This document shows, piece by piece, positions 8,497-18,774 of a DNA stretch of 38,253 nt. The position numbers and the translations under genes are program-made. The notes below the pieces were generated by a model. That model was not told the origin of the DNA and made no database searches. It saw nothing but the letters and a program-made list of their open reading frames with translations. The DNA is from Marinilabiliaceae bacterium (GTDB lineage Bacteria > Bacteroidota > Bacteroidia > Bacteroidales > Marinilabiliaceae), in NCBI GenBank assembly GCA_027034005.1, contig JALVJU010000238.1:1-38253 (forward strand). Reading direction: 5' to 3'. Within the stretch, counting starts at the first letter, position 1. The number at the start of each line of letters is the position of its first letter.

Positions 8497-9654
8497 ATGA
8501 AGAAGAGGGTAGCCATACTGGGTTCTACAGGGTCAATCGGGAAACAGACACTGGAGGTGATAAAACAACATCCTGATAAATTTGAGGTTGAGGTTTTGAC
8601 GGCTCTGAACAGCGCTGAAGATCTGATAGAACAGGCAAGGGGATTTCAGCCCGATGCAGTCATTATCGGGAATAAGGAAAAATATGATCTTGTCAAAGAA
8701 TCACTGGCAAATGATCCCGTTAAGGTTTATGCGGGGAGTGAGGCCATTGCTCAGATAGTGCAAGGTGAAAATATAGACATTGTACTGACGGCCATGGTTG
8801 GTTTCTCCGGACTGACACCAACAATCAATGCCATTAAATCGGGCAAGACAATTGCTTTGGCCAATAAAGAGACCATGGTGGTTGCCGGTGAAATAGTCAC
8901 AGAACTGGCCCATAAACATAAAGTAAGCATTCTACCTGTCGATTCGGAACACTCTGCCATTTTTCAATGTCTTGTGGGGGAGTTTCAGAATCCTGTTGAA
9001 AAGATATATCTGACTGCATCCGGCGGTCCTTTCCGGGGAAAATCGCTTGACCACATGATGACGGTTACGCGTGAAGAAGCCCTTAATCACCCAAACTGGT
9101 CGATGGGGAATAAGATCACGATAGATTCGGCATCGATGATGAATAAAGGACTTGAAGCTATAGAAGCCAAATGGCTGTTTGGGTTAAAGCCGGAACAGAT
9201 CGACATCATTGTTCATCCGCAGTCGATAATCCATTCCATAGTGCAGTTCCGTGACGGTTCGATGAAAGCACAAATGGGATTGCCGGATATGCGCCTGCCC
9301 ATTCAGTATGCCCTTACATTCCCTGAAAGGGCAGAGTCGAACTTTGAGAGGTTCAACTTCCTTGATTACCCGCAACTTACATTCGAGAAGCTTAACGAGA
9401 AAATATTCAGAAATGTAACAATGGCTTATCAGGCAATGGAAAAGGGAGGCAGCCTGCCATGTGTGATGAACGCTGCCAATGAGGTTGCCGTTGAGATGTT
9501 CCTGAACGGTACTATCGGATTTCTGCAGATGTCGGATGTGATAGAAGAGGCAATGGATAAGGTTGAATACATTTCGCATCCCACGCTCGATGATTACATA
9601 ATCCTTGACAAGGCATCAAGGGATTTTGCTTATCGTTACATCAAAAATTTGTGA
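8497..9654 (+). CDS. dxr: 1-deoxy-D-xylulose 5-phosphate reductoisomerase
   Basis: KKRVAILGSTGSIGKQTLEVI; ALANKETMVVAGEIV; LPVDSEHSAIFQCL; LTASGGPF; ITIDSASMMNKGLEAIEAKWLF. Confidence 0.98.
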   Translation: MKKRVAILGSTGSIGKQTLEVIKQHPDKFEVEVLTALNSAEDLIEQARGFQPDAVIIGNKEKYDLVKESLANDPVKVYAGSEAIAQIVQGENIDIVLTAMVGFSGLTPTINAIKSGKTIALANKETMVVAGEIVTELAHKHKVSILPVDSEHSAIFQCLVGEFQNPVEKIYLTASGGPFRGKSLDHMMTVTREEALNHPNWSMGNKITIDSASMMNKGLEAIEAKWLFGLKPEQIDIIVHPQSIIHSIVQFRDGSMKAQMGLPDMRLPIQYALTFPERAESNFERFNFLDYPQLTFEKLNEKIFRNVTMAYQAMEKGGSLPCVMNAANEVAVEMFLNGTIGFLQMSDVIEEAMDKVEYISHPTLDDYIILDKASRDFAYRYIKNL

Positions 9655-9686
9655 TCCTGCAGAGAAAAATACATTTTTAACTGTAA

Positions 9687-9696
9687 GGGGGGGGGG
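9687..9696. repeat. Poly-G(10) homopolymer
   Basis: ctgtaaGGGGGGGGGGtaattt between dxr and rseP. Confidence 0.9.
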
Positions 9697-9757
9697 TAAT
9701 TTTAGTCCTCCTGCCTGCAAGTTTTATCAAACTAATATACAGAGAACATTTTATTCA

Positions 9758-9787
9758 TTGTTAATTATTTGGAAAAAGATATCTTTG
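9758..9787 (+). promoter_or_regulatory. Putative rseP promoter
   Basis: TTG (9758-9760), 19 nt, TATCTTTG (9780-9787), about 30 nt upstream of the rseP ATG. Confidence 0.7.
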
Positions 9788-9816
9788 TGGCTCTGAATTA
9801 GAAAAAAATAGTGTTG

Positions 9817-11136
9817 ATGGATATATTTATAAAAGCTAGTCAATTAATTTTAAGTCTTTCACTCCTTGTCATCTTGCATGAATTCGGGCATTTCTTTTTT
9901 GCCAAATTATTCCATACAAGAGTGGAGAAATTTTATCTGTTCTTTAATCCGTGGTTCTCACTTTTTAAATACAAGAAAGGGGAAACAGAATACGGTATAG
10001 GTTGGCTGCCTTTGGGAGGATATGTGAAGATTTCCGGGATGATAGACGAATCGATGGATAAGGAGGCGCTCAAGCAGCCCCCGCAGCCCTGGGAGTTTCG
10101 GGCAAAGCCGGCATGGCAACGGCTTCTTATCATGATAGGCGGTGTTTTGGTTAATTTTATAACGGCCCTCGTTATTTTCTGGCTTGTCCTGTATACATGG
10201 GGACAGGCTTATTATGATGCCGATAGCGCTAAATACGGTTTTTATTACACCCCTGTTGCGCATGAGATTGGTATTCAGGACGGCGACAGGATAACCTATG
10301 TTGATTCATTTAAGGTGGTGACTGTTTCGGACATAGCCAAGCATATACTGCTTGAAGATGCTACCGAGGTTTCAGTAGTGAGGGGAGACTCCACATTTAA
10401 ACTGAAACTTCCTCCTGATTTTGGTCAGAGGATAATGGCAGCCGGAGTGAAAACCTTTGCCGAATTCCAGATCCCGACGATCATTGATTCTGTTGTGCCT
10501 AAGAGTGCGGCAGCAGAGGCAGGCATGATGAAAGGCGATAGTGTCATCGCTGTGGACGGGAAGCCGGCAGGATTCTTCCATCAGTTTCAGAAAGCCATTG
10601 TAAGTCATGCCGGAAAAGACTTAAATGTAGTAGTTTTCAGAGGAGGCCGTGATGTTGAACTTACCGTTCATGTACCCAAAAAAGGAATTATCGGTGTAGG
10701 CAACAAGCAGCCTGATTTCATCGAGGTGAAGAGATTCAAGTACGGATTCTGGGAAGCAGCCCCGGCAGGTATCAAGAAAGGGTTTAAGATACTTGTTGAC
10801 TATGTGAAACAGCTCAAGCTGATCTTCACCAAAGAAGGAGTGAAACAACTCGGCGGTTTCGGAGCAATGGGCAACCTGTTCCCTGCTTCGTGGGACTGGT
10901 ATGTGTTCTGGAGCAACACAGCCCTTATCTCACTGATACTGGCATTTATGAACATTCTGCCCATACCGGCACTTGACGGGGGCCATGTTCTGTTCCTGCT
11001 TTACGAAATGATCACGGGACGTAAGCCGAGTGATAAGTTCCTTGAGTATGCACAGGTTGCAGGTATGATCTTGTTGCTTGGATTGTTGTTATATGCAAAC
11101 GGGAATGATATTTTTAAGGCATTTTTTAGCAAATAG
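9817..11136 (+). CDS. rseP: Site-2 intramembrane metalloprotease RseP
   Basis: HEFGHFFFAKLF motif, PDZ regions, C-terminal NILPIPALDGGHVLFLLYE. Confidence 0.96.
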   Translation: MDIFIKASQLILSLSLLVILHEFGHFFFAKLFHTRVEKFYLFFNPWFSLFKYKKGETEYGIGWLPLGGYVKISGMIDESMDKEALKQPPQPWEFRAKPAWQRLLIMIGGVLVNFITALVIFWLVLYTWGQAYYDADSAKYGFYYTPVAHEIGIQDGDRITYVDSFKVVTVSDIAKHILLEDATEVSVVRGDSTFKLKLPPDFGQRIMAAGVKTFAEFQIPTIIDSVVPKSAAAEAGMMKGDSVIAVDGKPAGFFHQFQKAIVSHAGKDLNVVVFRGGRDVELTVHVPKKGIIGVGNKQPDFIEVKRFKYGFWEAAPAGIKKGFKILVDYVKQLKLIFTKEGVKQLGGFGAMGNLFPASWDWYVFWSNTALISLILAFMNILPIPALDGGHVLFLLYEMITGRKPSDKFLEYAQVAGMILLLGLLLYANGNDIFKAFFSK

Positions 11137-11180
11137 CAGCTAAAGATTATTAAATTTGTAATAACAAAAAATATAATATC

Positions 11181-11393
11181 ATGTATAGTTCAAATGTATT
11201 ATTATTGATGCCCAGCGGATACGAGTGGATACTTATTATACTTGCACTAGTCCTGTTATTCGGCGGAAGGAAGATCCCCGAACTGATGAAAGGACTTGGA
11301 CAAGGAATGCGGGAGTTTAAGAAAGCCAAGGAAGAAGGCTTTGAGGAAAAGGAGGCTGACAAAGAAAAAAAAGAAGCCATAAAGGATAAGTGA
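11181..11393 (+). CDS. tatA: Twin-arginine translocase TatA/TatE family subunit
   Basis: Short TM followed by [23 protein letters not shown]. Confidence 0.93.
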   Translation: MYSSNVLLLMPSGYEWILIILALVLLFGGRKIPELMKGLGQGMREFKKAKEEGFEEKEADKEKKEAIKDK

Positions 11394-11429
11394 TCAAGAG
11401 GACATCTTGTTATTCTTTTTTTGATTAAG

Positions 11430-11455
11430 GCCGGCAAATCGTTTCGTCCGGCTTT
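11430..11455 (+). terminator. Intrinsic terminator after tatA
   Basis: GCCGG-caaatcgtttcgt-CCGGC-tttt. Confidence 0.65.
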
Positions 11456-11479
11456 TATATTGTGATTTTTTGAAATATT

Positions 11480-12709
11480 ATGAAACATTTCAACTGCAAA
11501 ATATTAATTACCTTTGTTTTTGTTTATGTTTCATTTTATGTAAAAGGTCAATATCCCACCGAAAAGAAATCCGTTTCAGTAACTGAGTATCCCGAATGGT
11601 TATACGAAACCCGCTTTAAGGAACTTGATTCCAGAACCCCAATAAAACTTGATTATAACGACCAGGTAAAGGCTTATATAGATGTTTACGTTGTAAAACG
11701 CAGAGATCACCTAAGCAGGATTATCGGCCGGTCGCAGTACTATTTCCCGCTTTTTGAAGAGTACCTTAGCAAGTACAACCTCCCTCTGGAGCTTAAATAC
11801 CTTGCCATTATAGAATCGGCACTTGACCCCAGGGCCAGATCCTCTTCCGGGGCAATGGGGCTGTGGCAGTTTCTGTACCAGGCGTCTAGGATGTTCGACC
11901 TGAAAGTTGATTCATACATTGATGAAAGATGCGATCCGCTGAAAAGCACCATAGCCGCATGTCAATACCTTGATTACCTGTATCGCAACCTGAATGACTG
12001 GCAGCTTGCATTGGCAGCATACAACGGTGGCATAGGAGCTGTGAAGAAGGCAATTGAGAGATCGGGAGGCAAAAGGAATTTCTGGGAACTGCAGCCATAT
12101 CTGCCTGCTGAGGTCAAGGCTTACGTGCCCGCTTTCATCGCTGTCAACTATGTAATGAAATACTACAGGAATTATGACATTAAGCCTACGCCTTATTTTA
12201 TTGGTTTTGATGATGTGGATACTGTTTATGTGAACAAGCCTCTAACGATAAAGCAAGTGAGTGAAGCTGCCGGACTGCAGGAAGACCTTGTAAGATCGCT
12301 GAATCCCGTTTTCATAAAAGATTTTATTCCTGCAGGCGATCTGCCGGTGAGACTTTTCCTGCCGTCATCGAATATGATAGAATTCATCAGGAACGAGCCC
12401 GCTCTTGAACCGGCTGCTAATCCCGATATGGTTTATGTACCAGTGGGTGATACAACAAACAGGTATAAAATAGAGTACACGATAAAGAAAGGAGAGTTCT
12501 TTCATAAGATAGCAATAAAATACAAGTGCCGCATAGAGGATATCGTTTACTGGAACAACCTCAAATCGAAAAATATCTATCCGGGTCAAAAACTGACAAT
12601 ATGGGCGCCTGTTCCGGATGGTACATTTTTTGTTGTTAAAGACCTTGAAATTAACGACAAAGCCCGACTGACAAATGTTAACTACACTTTGTCGGGCAGC
12701 CGGAAATAG
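11480..12709 (+). CDS. Lytic transglycosylase (SLT) with LysM domain, MltD-like
   Basis: AIIESALDPRARSSSGAMGLWQFLYQASRMFDL...LALAAYNGGIGAVKKAI; C-terminal LysM YTIKKGEFFHKIAIKYKCRIEDIVYWNNLKSKNIYPGQKLTI. Confidence 0.95.
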   Translation: MKHFNCKILITFVFVYVSFYVKGQYPTEKKSVSVTEYPEWLYETRFKELDSRTPIKLDYNDQVKAYIDVYVVKRRDHLSRIIGRSQYYFPLFEEYLSKYNLPLELKYLAIIESALDPRARSSSGAMGLWQFLYQASRMFDLKVDSYIDERCDPLKSTIAACQYLDYLYRNLNDWQLALAAYNGGIGAVKKAIERSGGKRNFWELQPYLPAEVKAYVPAFIAVNYVMKYYRNYDIKPTPYFIGFDDVDTVYVNKPLTIKQVSEAAGLQEDLVRSLNPVFIKDFIPAGDLPVRLFLPSSNMIEFIRNEPALEPAANPDMVYVPVGDTTNRYKIEYTIKKGEFFHKIAIKYKCRIEDIVYWNNLKSKNIYPGQKLTIWAPVPDGTFFVVKDLEINDKARLTNVNYTLSGSRK

Positions 12710-12734
12710 TTTTTTTACTTAAATAAATAATGCC

Positions 12735-13757
12735 ATGAATAAGTTAATTGCATTTTTCATTTCGTTAAGTCTGATCTTAATGTTCTCATGTAAAAGTTCA
12801 GACGGTTATAAACCTAATGCCGGGGGTAAAGCCGGGGATATGCTCATTGTTATCAAACAGAAATATAAGGATTCGGAAGCAGGGAAATTACTTAAAGAAA
12901 TTATGAGCCAGCCATACTGGGGCTTGCCGCAGGAAGAACCTATTTTTAATGTGCAGGTTTCCAACTATGAGACACTTAATGATTTCATGAAGACCATGCG
13001 TAATCTTATCATGGTCAACATATCGCCTAAGGTAGAGGCCGATACTATTCTTTATTACAAAGATGCCTGGTCGAAAGGACAGGCTATGGTGCGTATCAGT
13101 GCTAAGACGGAAAAAGAGTTTGTTGACCTGGTAAAAAATAATGAAGGACAACTTATAAGCTTCTTCAACAACGCAGAAAGGGAGCGTGCCATTAAGTATT
13201 ACCGTAAGTATATCAACAAAGAATTCTCTGACAAGGTGAGGGCAAAATTCGGCATATTCCTTTCTGTGCCTACCGGTTACAAGCGGATAAAAGAGGGAAA
13301 GGATTTTATATGGATGGAGGAAGGAGGTGTCGGCTCAAGTGAAGGAATTATCATCTATTCATATCCTTACATGGGAAGGGGAACTTTCCTGAAAGAAAGT
13401 TTGCTGAATAAACTTGACGAGGTTCTTAAGAACAATATTCCGGGGCCTACCGAAGGATCGTACATGGCGACGGAAATGATGTTTCCTCCAATTTATAAAG
13501 CCATTGAAGTTAACGGTGAGAAAGTGGCAGAAATGCGCGGATTATGGAAAGTGGTTGGTGATATGATGGGCGGTCCGTGGATCATGCATGCCCATCTTGA
13601 TAAAGTTCATCAAAGGGTGATTGTTCTCTTTGGATATGTTTATGCTCCCGAGGACAAGAAACGCGATAAGATAAGACAGATGGAAGCTGTGCTTTATTCC
13701 TATAAAGTGATGGATAACGAGAAGGATAAGAAACAACCAAAGAAAGAAAAGAAATAA
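12735..13757 (+). CDS. DUF4837-like lipoprotein
   Basis: Lipobox LMFSC; NAGGKAGDMLIVI...MEEGGVGSSEGIIIYSYPY...ARMRGLWKV-like regions. Confidence 0.75.
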   Translation: MNKLIAFFISLSLILMFSCKSSDGYKPNAGGKAGDMLIVIKQKYKDSEAGKLLKEIMSQPYWGLPQEEPIFNVQVSNYETLNDFMKTMRNLIMVNISPKVEADTILYYKDAWSKGQAMVRISAKTEKEFVDLVKNNEGQLISFFNNAERERAIKYYRKYINKEFSDKVRAKFGIFLSVPTGYKRIKEGKDFIWMEEGGVGSSEGIIIYSYPYMGRGTFLKESLLNKLDEVLKNNIPGPTEGSYMATEMMFPPIYKAIEVNGEKVAEMRGLWKVVGDMMGGPWIMHAHLDKVHQRVIVLFGYVYAPEDKKRDKIRQMEAVLYSYKVMDNEKDKKQPKKEKK

Positions 13758-13768
13758 ACAGAATTAAA

Positions 13769-13800
13769 AAAAGAGGCTGTCCGACCGGGCAGCCTCTTTT
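13769..13800. terminator. Bidirectional intrinsic terminator between convergent genes
   Basis: AAAAGAGGCTG-tccgaccggg-CAGCCTCTTTT, 11-bp perfect stem with A/T tracts on both sides. Confidence 0.9.
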
Positions 13801-13851
13801 GTGTTTTAAATTGAGGTATGCTAACCTTTTAGCATATATTGATCTTGTTTA

Positions 13852-15426
13852 CTAAAAATTTGGGCCTCCGGTATCCCACCACAAATGTGTCCCGATTTCA
13901 TCAGGGCCACCTAGTTTTTGGGTAGCATCAGCTACTCCTTCCGGGTTGTTTTCTCTTTCAGATTTTACGAAAGGCATTCTCCTGAGGAAATCATTGGCAG
14001 GAATTATCCCCCAATCCTCATTACTGTCATTTTTGTAGTTATAAGGTAGCTTGGGATATCCTGTACGTCTGTGATCTTGCCATATCTCAACAGAATTTGT
14101 ATATGCTGCAATCCATTTTTGAGTCATTATCTTCTCAAGTTTTGTTTCATTGTCAGCAGAATCATCCCATTTAACAGTTACATGTATCCTGTTAACGAAA
14201 TCATTTACGTCACCTTCTGCCATTGGATCGTTGTAATCAAGAGGGATACTGATGTCATCCTCGAGATACTGGTCCACTCCGGCAGCACCCCATTCTGCAA
14301 ACGAAAGCTTTATGCCTGTTTCATAATGCTCTTTGGCACTTCCGGCCCCGTCCCATCCTCTTAATGCAGCCTCGGCTAGGAGGAAATGGGTTTCACTTGC
14401 TGAAAATAGCCTTCTGCTTGTAACTGTTTTGAAAGATTCGCTTATAGTTGAAAAACCAGTTCTTTGATCTTTAGATTCCAGGTATGCTCCATTTCTTATT
14501 CCTTTAAATGGAAGTGCAGGATGGTCATCGACCAATGACAGATCGCTCACTGGTTCAAAATATTTATAAATCCTGCCATCTTTATAACCAACCAAGATCG
14601 ATTCCATTGAGGCGCTCATCCTTGTGTCGTTCCAGGAAAAACAAATGGTTGCTATCGGTATCGGCCTGCCATATAAAGAAACATACATATTATCAGAATT
14701 AGTGAGGATAAGGCCGCCCGGATCATTTATAGCTTTTTCACCTTGAGATTTTGCCAGAGTTGGCTTTACTTTAGATAAGCGCATTGCCAACCTTAGCCTC
14801 AGGCTATTGGCGAACTTTATCCAGTTGGAAATATCTCCCCCGTAGGTTGCATCAAATTTTTTAAGCCCACTGTAATCGATATTATCATTAAATACTTTCA
14901 ATATGGTATCGAGCTCGGCAAACCATGTCTTATAAAGGGTTTCTTCGCTATCATAGTAAATTGTTTGCTCAGGAGAGCCGTAATTTTTATAAATAATCGG
15001 CCCATGATATACTGTTAGCCTTGATGCTCCAATTATGCGTATAAGTTTTGCCCATTCTACAAACACATCATATCCGTCGGCCCGAGCTATTTGAATCACT
15101 TGTCGTGCCGGAGCCATGACATGTCCATAAATCCTATTCCAATATACATTCCAACGAATGTAATAGGTAGTATTGTTTACTCCTCCAACAAATGGAGTTG
15201 GTGTGGCAAGCTGCCTTACGTAAGTGTCATTTACGAGGTTATGCTCAATCTGATGTCCAAACAAGTTTTGCAGCATAGTTGGAAAATATGCCCCGACATG
15301 ATTGAACTCCTGTTTAAGCGACTCATCCGAAATCTCGTAAGGATTTGTATTAAACTCTTCAAAATTCTTAGTACATGCACTAAGAAACAGAGTAAATAAT
15401 GTAATAAAATATATTATCCTTTTCAT
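13852..15426 (-). CDS. SusD/RagB family nutrient-binding outer-membrane lipoprotein (SusD-like_2 type)
   Basis: LFLSACTKNFEEFNTNPYEISDE...LRLRLAMRLSKV...FLLAEAALRGW; adjacent to SusC. Confidence 0.92.
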   Translation of the reverse strand: MKRIIYFITLFTLFLSACTKNFEEFNTNPYEISDESLKQEFNHVGAYFPTMLQNLFGHQIEHNLVNDTYVRQLATPTPFVGGVNNTTYYIRWNVYWNRIYGHVMAPARQVIQIARADGYDVFVEWAKLIRIIGASRLTVYHGPIIYKNYGSPEQTIYYDSEETLYKTWFAELDTILKVFNDNIDYSGLKKFDATYGGDISNWIKFANSLRLRLAMRLSKVKPTLAKSQGEKAINDPGGLILTNSDNMYVSLYGRPIPIATICFSWNDTRMSASMESILVGYKDGRIYKYFEPVSDLSLVDDHPALPFKGIRNGAYLESKDQRTGFSTISESFKTVTSRRLFSASETHFLLAEAALRGWDGAGSAKEHYETGIKLSFAEWGAAGVDQYLEDDISIPLDYNDPMAEGDVNDFVNRIHVTVKWDDSADNETKLEKIMTQKWIAAYTNSVEIWQDHRRTGYPKLPYNYKNDSNEDWGIIPANDFLRRMPFVKSERENNPEGVADATQKLGGPDEIGTHLWWDTGGPNF

Positions 15427-15437
15427 TATTAGAATCT

Positions 15438-18400
15438 TTAAAATGTTATATTAATGTTGAATCCCAAAGTTCTTGTAGTAGGCAGGTTGAAATTGTCAAG
15501 TGACTGATAATTCCTGCCGGTGTTCATCGCCAATTCGGGATCGAATGGTGCCTTTTTGTAGAAAAAGAATAAATTCTGACCCACGAAAGATAAGCTGGCT
15601 CTTTTTAACACATTGGAATTTTTCAAGTTAAACGTATAAGTTAGGGATAACTGGCTAAGCCGAATGTTTGTCCTATCGTAAGTATATGGTTCTTTAATCC
15701 CATTTCTGTAACCCGTTGCCGAATACCAAGTCAGTGGATCAACTTGTGTAACAGGAGTCCCGTTCTGGACCCCATTGACCTCAACATATCCTTTGTCCCT
15801 TGCTTCACCTGTTCTTAAACTTACTCCCATGCCATCAAGCATTGCCTCTGTTTGGCTTACTACTTTGCCACCAACTTTTGAGTTTATGAGGAAACTTAAG
15901 TTGAAATTTTGATAATCGATACTATTATTCCAACCCATGCTCCAGTCCGGATTCAGGTTTCCTATCAATTCCGAGGTTTTTGTTTTCAGGGGAGCGCCAT
16001 TGTCATCAAGCATTATCCTACCCTGCTCATCTCGTTTAAACATATAGACATAAATATCTCCAATCGAACCACCTGCGACAAATTTGGATTCGTATCCTTC
16101 GGAAATACCTGTGCTTATCGGGCTTTTCAGATCTGGATGAAGTTCAACGACTTCATTGTTGTTCTTTGCGTAATTCAAAGAAGTGTTCCACACGAGATTA
16201 TCTCTTTTTATAATAGTCCCATCAACAACGATCTCAACACCTTTATTCACAATCTCTCCGGCATTTACATAATAGTAAGTGTAACCAGAACCAGATGGTG
16301 CCGGAAGCCGTATGAACTGGTCTTTACTGTTGATGTTGTAATAAGTGAAGTCAAACCCTAAACGACCGGTAAAGAAACGCCAATCTGTTCCGAGTTCTAA
16401 ACTTCTCAGCATTTCCGGCTTCAGGTTTGTAAACGGCTTGGTGGTGTTCCTTCTAACTCCGCCGCCGGCATCAATGGTATTTTGCGGGTTTACCTTATTG
16501 AACGGCACTTCGTTGGCAACGGTTGAGTGTGATGCCCTTAGCTTAGCATAAGATATCCATGTAGGCATGTTTAGCATTTGATTAAGCAAGGCTGTGACAC
16601 CAAAAGCCGGGTAGAAGTAAGAGTCGTTACCTGTTCCTGCCAGCGTGGATGCCCAGTCGTTCCTGCCTGAAAGATCAAGGAACAACATATCCTTAAAGCC
16701 CAATGATGCTGAAACGAAAAGAGCTTGTTTTATCATCCGGCTGTTTAAGGTTGATCTTACTTGTACGTTTGTTGGTATATTTTGGAAATAAAACTCATTT
16801 GGGTAAAGCAGTCCGTTAGTGCCTGTATCAACTGAGACCCCAAGACCATAAACAGATTTTTGATAACTTCCACCGCCAATCAGGTTAAGTGAGAATGCTC
16901 CAAAAGTATCGTCGTATTTCAACATCGCATCGCAATATATCAGTTCATCTGTATATCTTTTGTACTGCCAGCGTCCGTTAGGTGCCGTATTAGTCGTGTT
17001 GGAGCCGGCATGGTGCTGTTGCTCGTATTTTTTGAGAGAAAAATCATAATTGCCCCTTGCAGAAAGGACAAGTTTCTTTGTAAGGGCCCAGGATATGTCC
17101 AGATTAGTAATCACCCTTTGTACCCTGTCATCCTTTGGTTCCCTGTTGATTATCCAGTATGGGTTTGACTGGTGGTGGTCTTCAACAAACCAGTTTTGTG
17201 TCATCATGTTTCTGGCAGGATCGAACACCTCATATTCGTTTTTGTATTGGTAAAAATCCCTGTCCCGAGGGAAAAAATAGAGCCCCGTCAATGGATTGAG
17301 GTAATATCCTGCTGCATTGCGGTTCTCTGTTCTTTCTGAAGCCAGCATCACATTGGATGTGATAGTGACTTTCTCTTTAAAAAGCTTTGTAGATTGTTTA
17401 AACGTAAGATTGTTTTTCCTGTATCTGTTCATGGGCACAATCCCCCGGTTGGTTGTGTTTGCATAGGAAAAGTATGCTATTGTTTTGTCGTTCCCACCAC
17501 TTACACTGACAGAATTGATAAGGTTTATTCCTGTACGGAAAAAGTCCTTAACAAAAGTGTCATCGTAATCACCTGCAGTGTATGACCAACTCTCTTTGGC
17601 TCCGTTAACACTTCCGTATTTGTATTGTAATTCCGGCAAAAGCATAACCTGTTCAAATGTTGTACCAGAGTTAATGTTTACGGTAGTTTTGCCCTTTTTG
17701 CCACTTTTTGTGGTTATCAACACTACTCCGTTAGCACCCTGGCTCCCATAAAGAGCGGCTGCGTTTGAGCCTTTAAGGATAGTTACACTTTCTATGTCGT
17801 CAGGGTTTAGCTGTGATATCCCATCACCTTGGTCTGTGCCGCCCCACATCCCCGGCTGGGAACCTTTGTAATTAACCATTGGGATACCATCGATAACAAA
17901 TAAAGGCTCACTGTTGCCAGATAAAGATTTGCTGCCTCTTAATACCATCTTTGTAGATCCGCCTGCCCCGGAACTGCTTTTCTTGATCTCAACTCCCGCA
18001 GCTTTACCCGATAAACTGTTTAAGAAATTTACATCTCTCGTTTTGGTTAATTCAGCGGAATTTACTGTTTGTTGTGCATAACTCAGGGTCTTTTCTTCCC
18101 TTTTGATACCAAGTGCGGTAACAACTACTTCATTAAGTTTAGAATCTTTTTCCAGCAATGTAATGTTAATCTCGGTACGCTGGCCTACCGTTATTTCTTG
18201 TTTTTCATATCCAATGAAACTAAATACCAAAACAGCATCATTGTCATCAATCTTTAGAGCATATTTCCCGTCAATATCAGTTGTGGTTCCGGTAGTGGTT
18301 CCCTTGATATAAACAGATACTCCGGGGATCGGGTCTCCCGATTTGTCGATGACCTTTCCCGATACGGTTTTTTGCTGCTGTGCAGTATTAGGACTTTCAT

Positions 18401-18761
18401 GCTTTGCTTTTAGCACAGCAACAAAATTGTCTATCATGCGGTATGTGAGATCACTGTTCTTCAACAGATCATCCAGGATCTCAGTGACACCCTCGTTCTT
18501 GTAGTTAACGGTATAGGTTTTTGTCTGGTCAATGTCCTCATTCCTGTAGTAGAATGAAATGTCTGACTTTTTCTCAATCTGTTCAAACACATCAGTAAGT
18601 TTCGCATTTCTCATCGAAATGTTAAACTTCTGGTCTTGAGAATACACACCTGCCGATATATTTAGCAAGGTGATAAAACTAAATATGAAGGATAGCTTCA
18701 TAATTCTAAATGCTTTAATGGTCCTGCCGTCAGGCAAAACCTGATTACGTTTTTTTTTCAT
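15438..18761 (-). CDS. SusC/RagA family TonB-linked outer-membrane transporter with N-terminal STN domain
   Basis: 1107 aa; STN region, carboxypeptidase-like VSGKVIDKSGDPIPGVSVYIKGTTTGTTTDIDGKYAL, plug motif PLFVIDGIPM, VTILKGSNAAALYGSQGANGVVLITTKSG, C-terminal LGFNINITF. Confidence 0.96.
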   Translation of the reverse strand: MKKKRNQVLPDGRTIKAFRIMKLSFIFSFITLLNISAGVYSQDQKFNISMRNAKLTDVFEQIEKKSDISFYYRNEDIDQTKTYTVNYKNEGVTEILDDLLKNSDLTYRMIDNFVAVLKAKHESPNTAQQQKTVSGKVIDKSGDPIPGVSVYIKGTTTGTTTDIDGKYALKIDDNDAVLVFSFIGYEKQEITVGQRTEINITLLEKDSKLNEVVVTALGIKREEKTLSYAQQTVNSAELTKTRDVNFLNSLSGKAAGVEIKKSSSGAGGSTKMVLRGSKSLSGNSEPLFVIDGIPMVNYKGSQPGMWGGTDQGDGISQLNPDDIESVTILKGSNAAALYGSQGANGVVLITTKSGKKGKTTVNINSGTTFEQVMLLPELQYKYGSVNGAKESWSYTAGDYDDTFVKDFFRTGINLINSVSVSGGNDKTIAYFSYANTTNRGIVPMNRYRKNNLTFKQSTKLFKEKVTITSNVMLASERTENRNAAGYYLNPLTGLYFFPRDRDFYQYKNEYEVFDPARNMMTQNWFVEDHHQSNPYWIINREPKDDRVQRVITNLDISWALTKKLVLSARGNYDFSLKKYEQQHHAGSNTTNTAPNGRWQYKRYTDELIYCDAMLKYDDTFGAFSLNLIGGGSYQKSVYGLGVSVDTGTNGLLYPNEFYFQNIPTNVQVRSTLNSRMIKQALFVSASLGFKDMLFLDLSGRNDWASTLAGTGNDSYFYPAFGVTALLNQMLNMPTWISYAKLRASHSTVANEVPFNKVNPQNTIDAGGGVRRNTTKPFTNLKPEMLRSLELGTDWRFFTGRLGFDFTYYNINSKDQFIRLPAPSGSGYTYYYVNAGEIVNKGVEIVVDGTIIKRDNLVWNTSLNYAKNNNEVVELHPDLKSPISTGISEGYESKFVAGGSIGDIYVYMFKRDEQGRIMLDDNGAPLKTKTSELIGNLNPDWSMGWNNSIDYQNFNLSFLINSKVGGKVVSQTEAMLDGMGVSLRTGEARDKGYVEVNGVQNGTPVTQVDPLTWYSATGYRNGIKEPYTYDRTNIRLSQLSLTYTFNLKNSNVLKRASLSFVGQNLFFFYKKAPFDPELAMNTGRNYQSLDNFNLPTTRTLGFNINITF

Positions 18762-18774
18762 AAATTTGCATTTT

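Noticed and set aside
11181-11393. Complete Tat operon
   Set aside because: Only tatA is present; no TatB or TatC gene is encoded nearby
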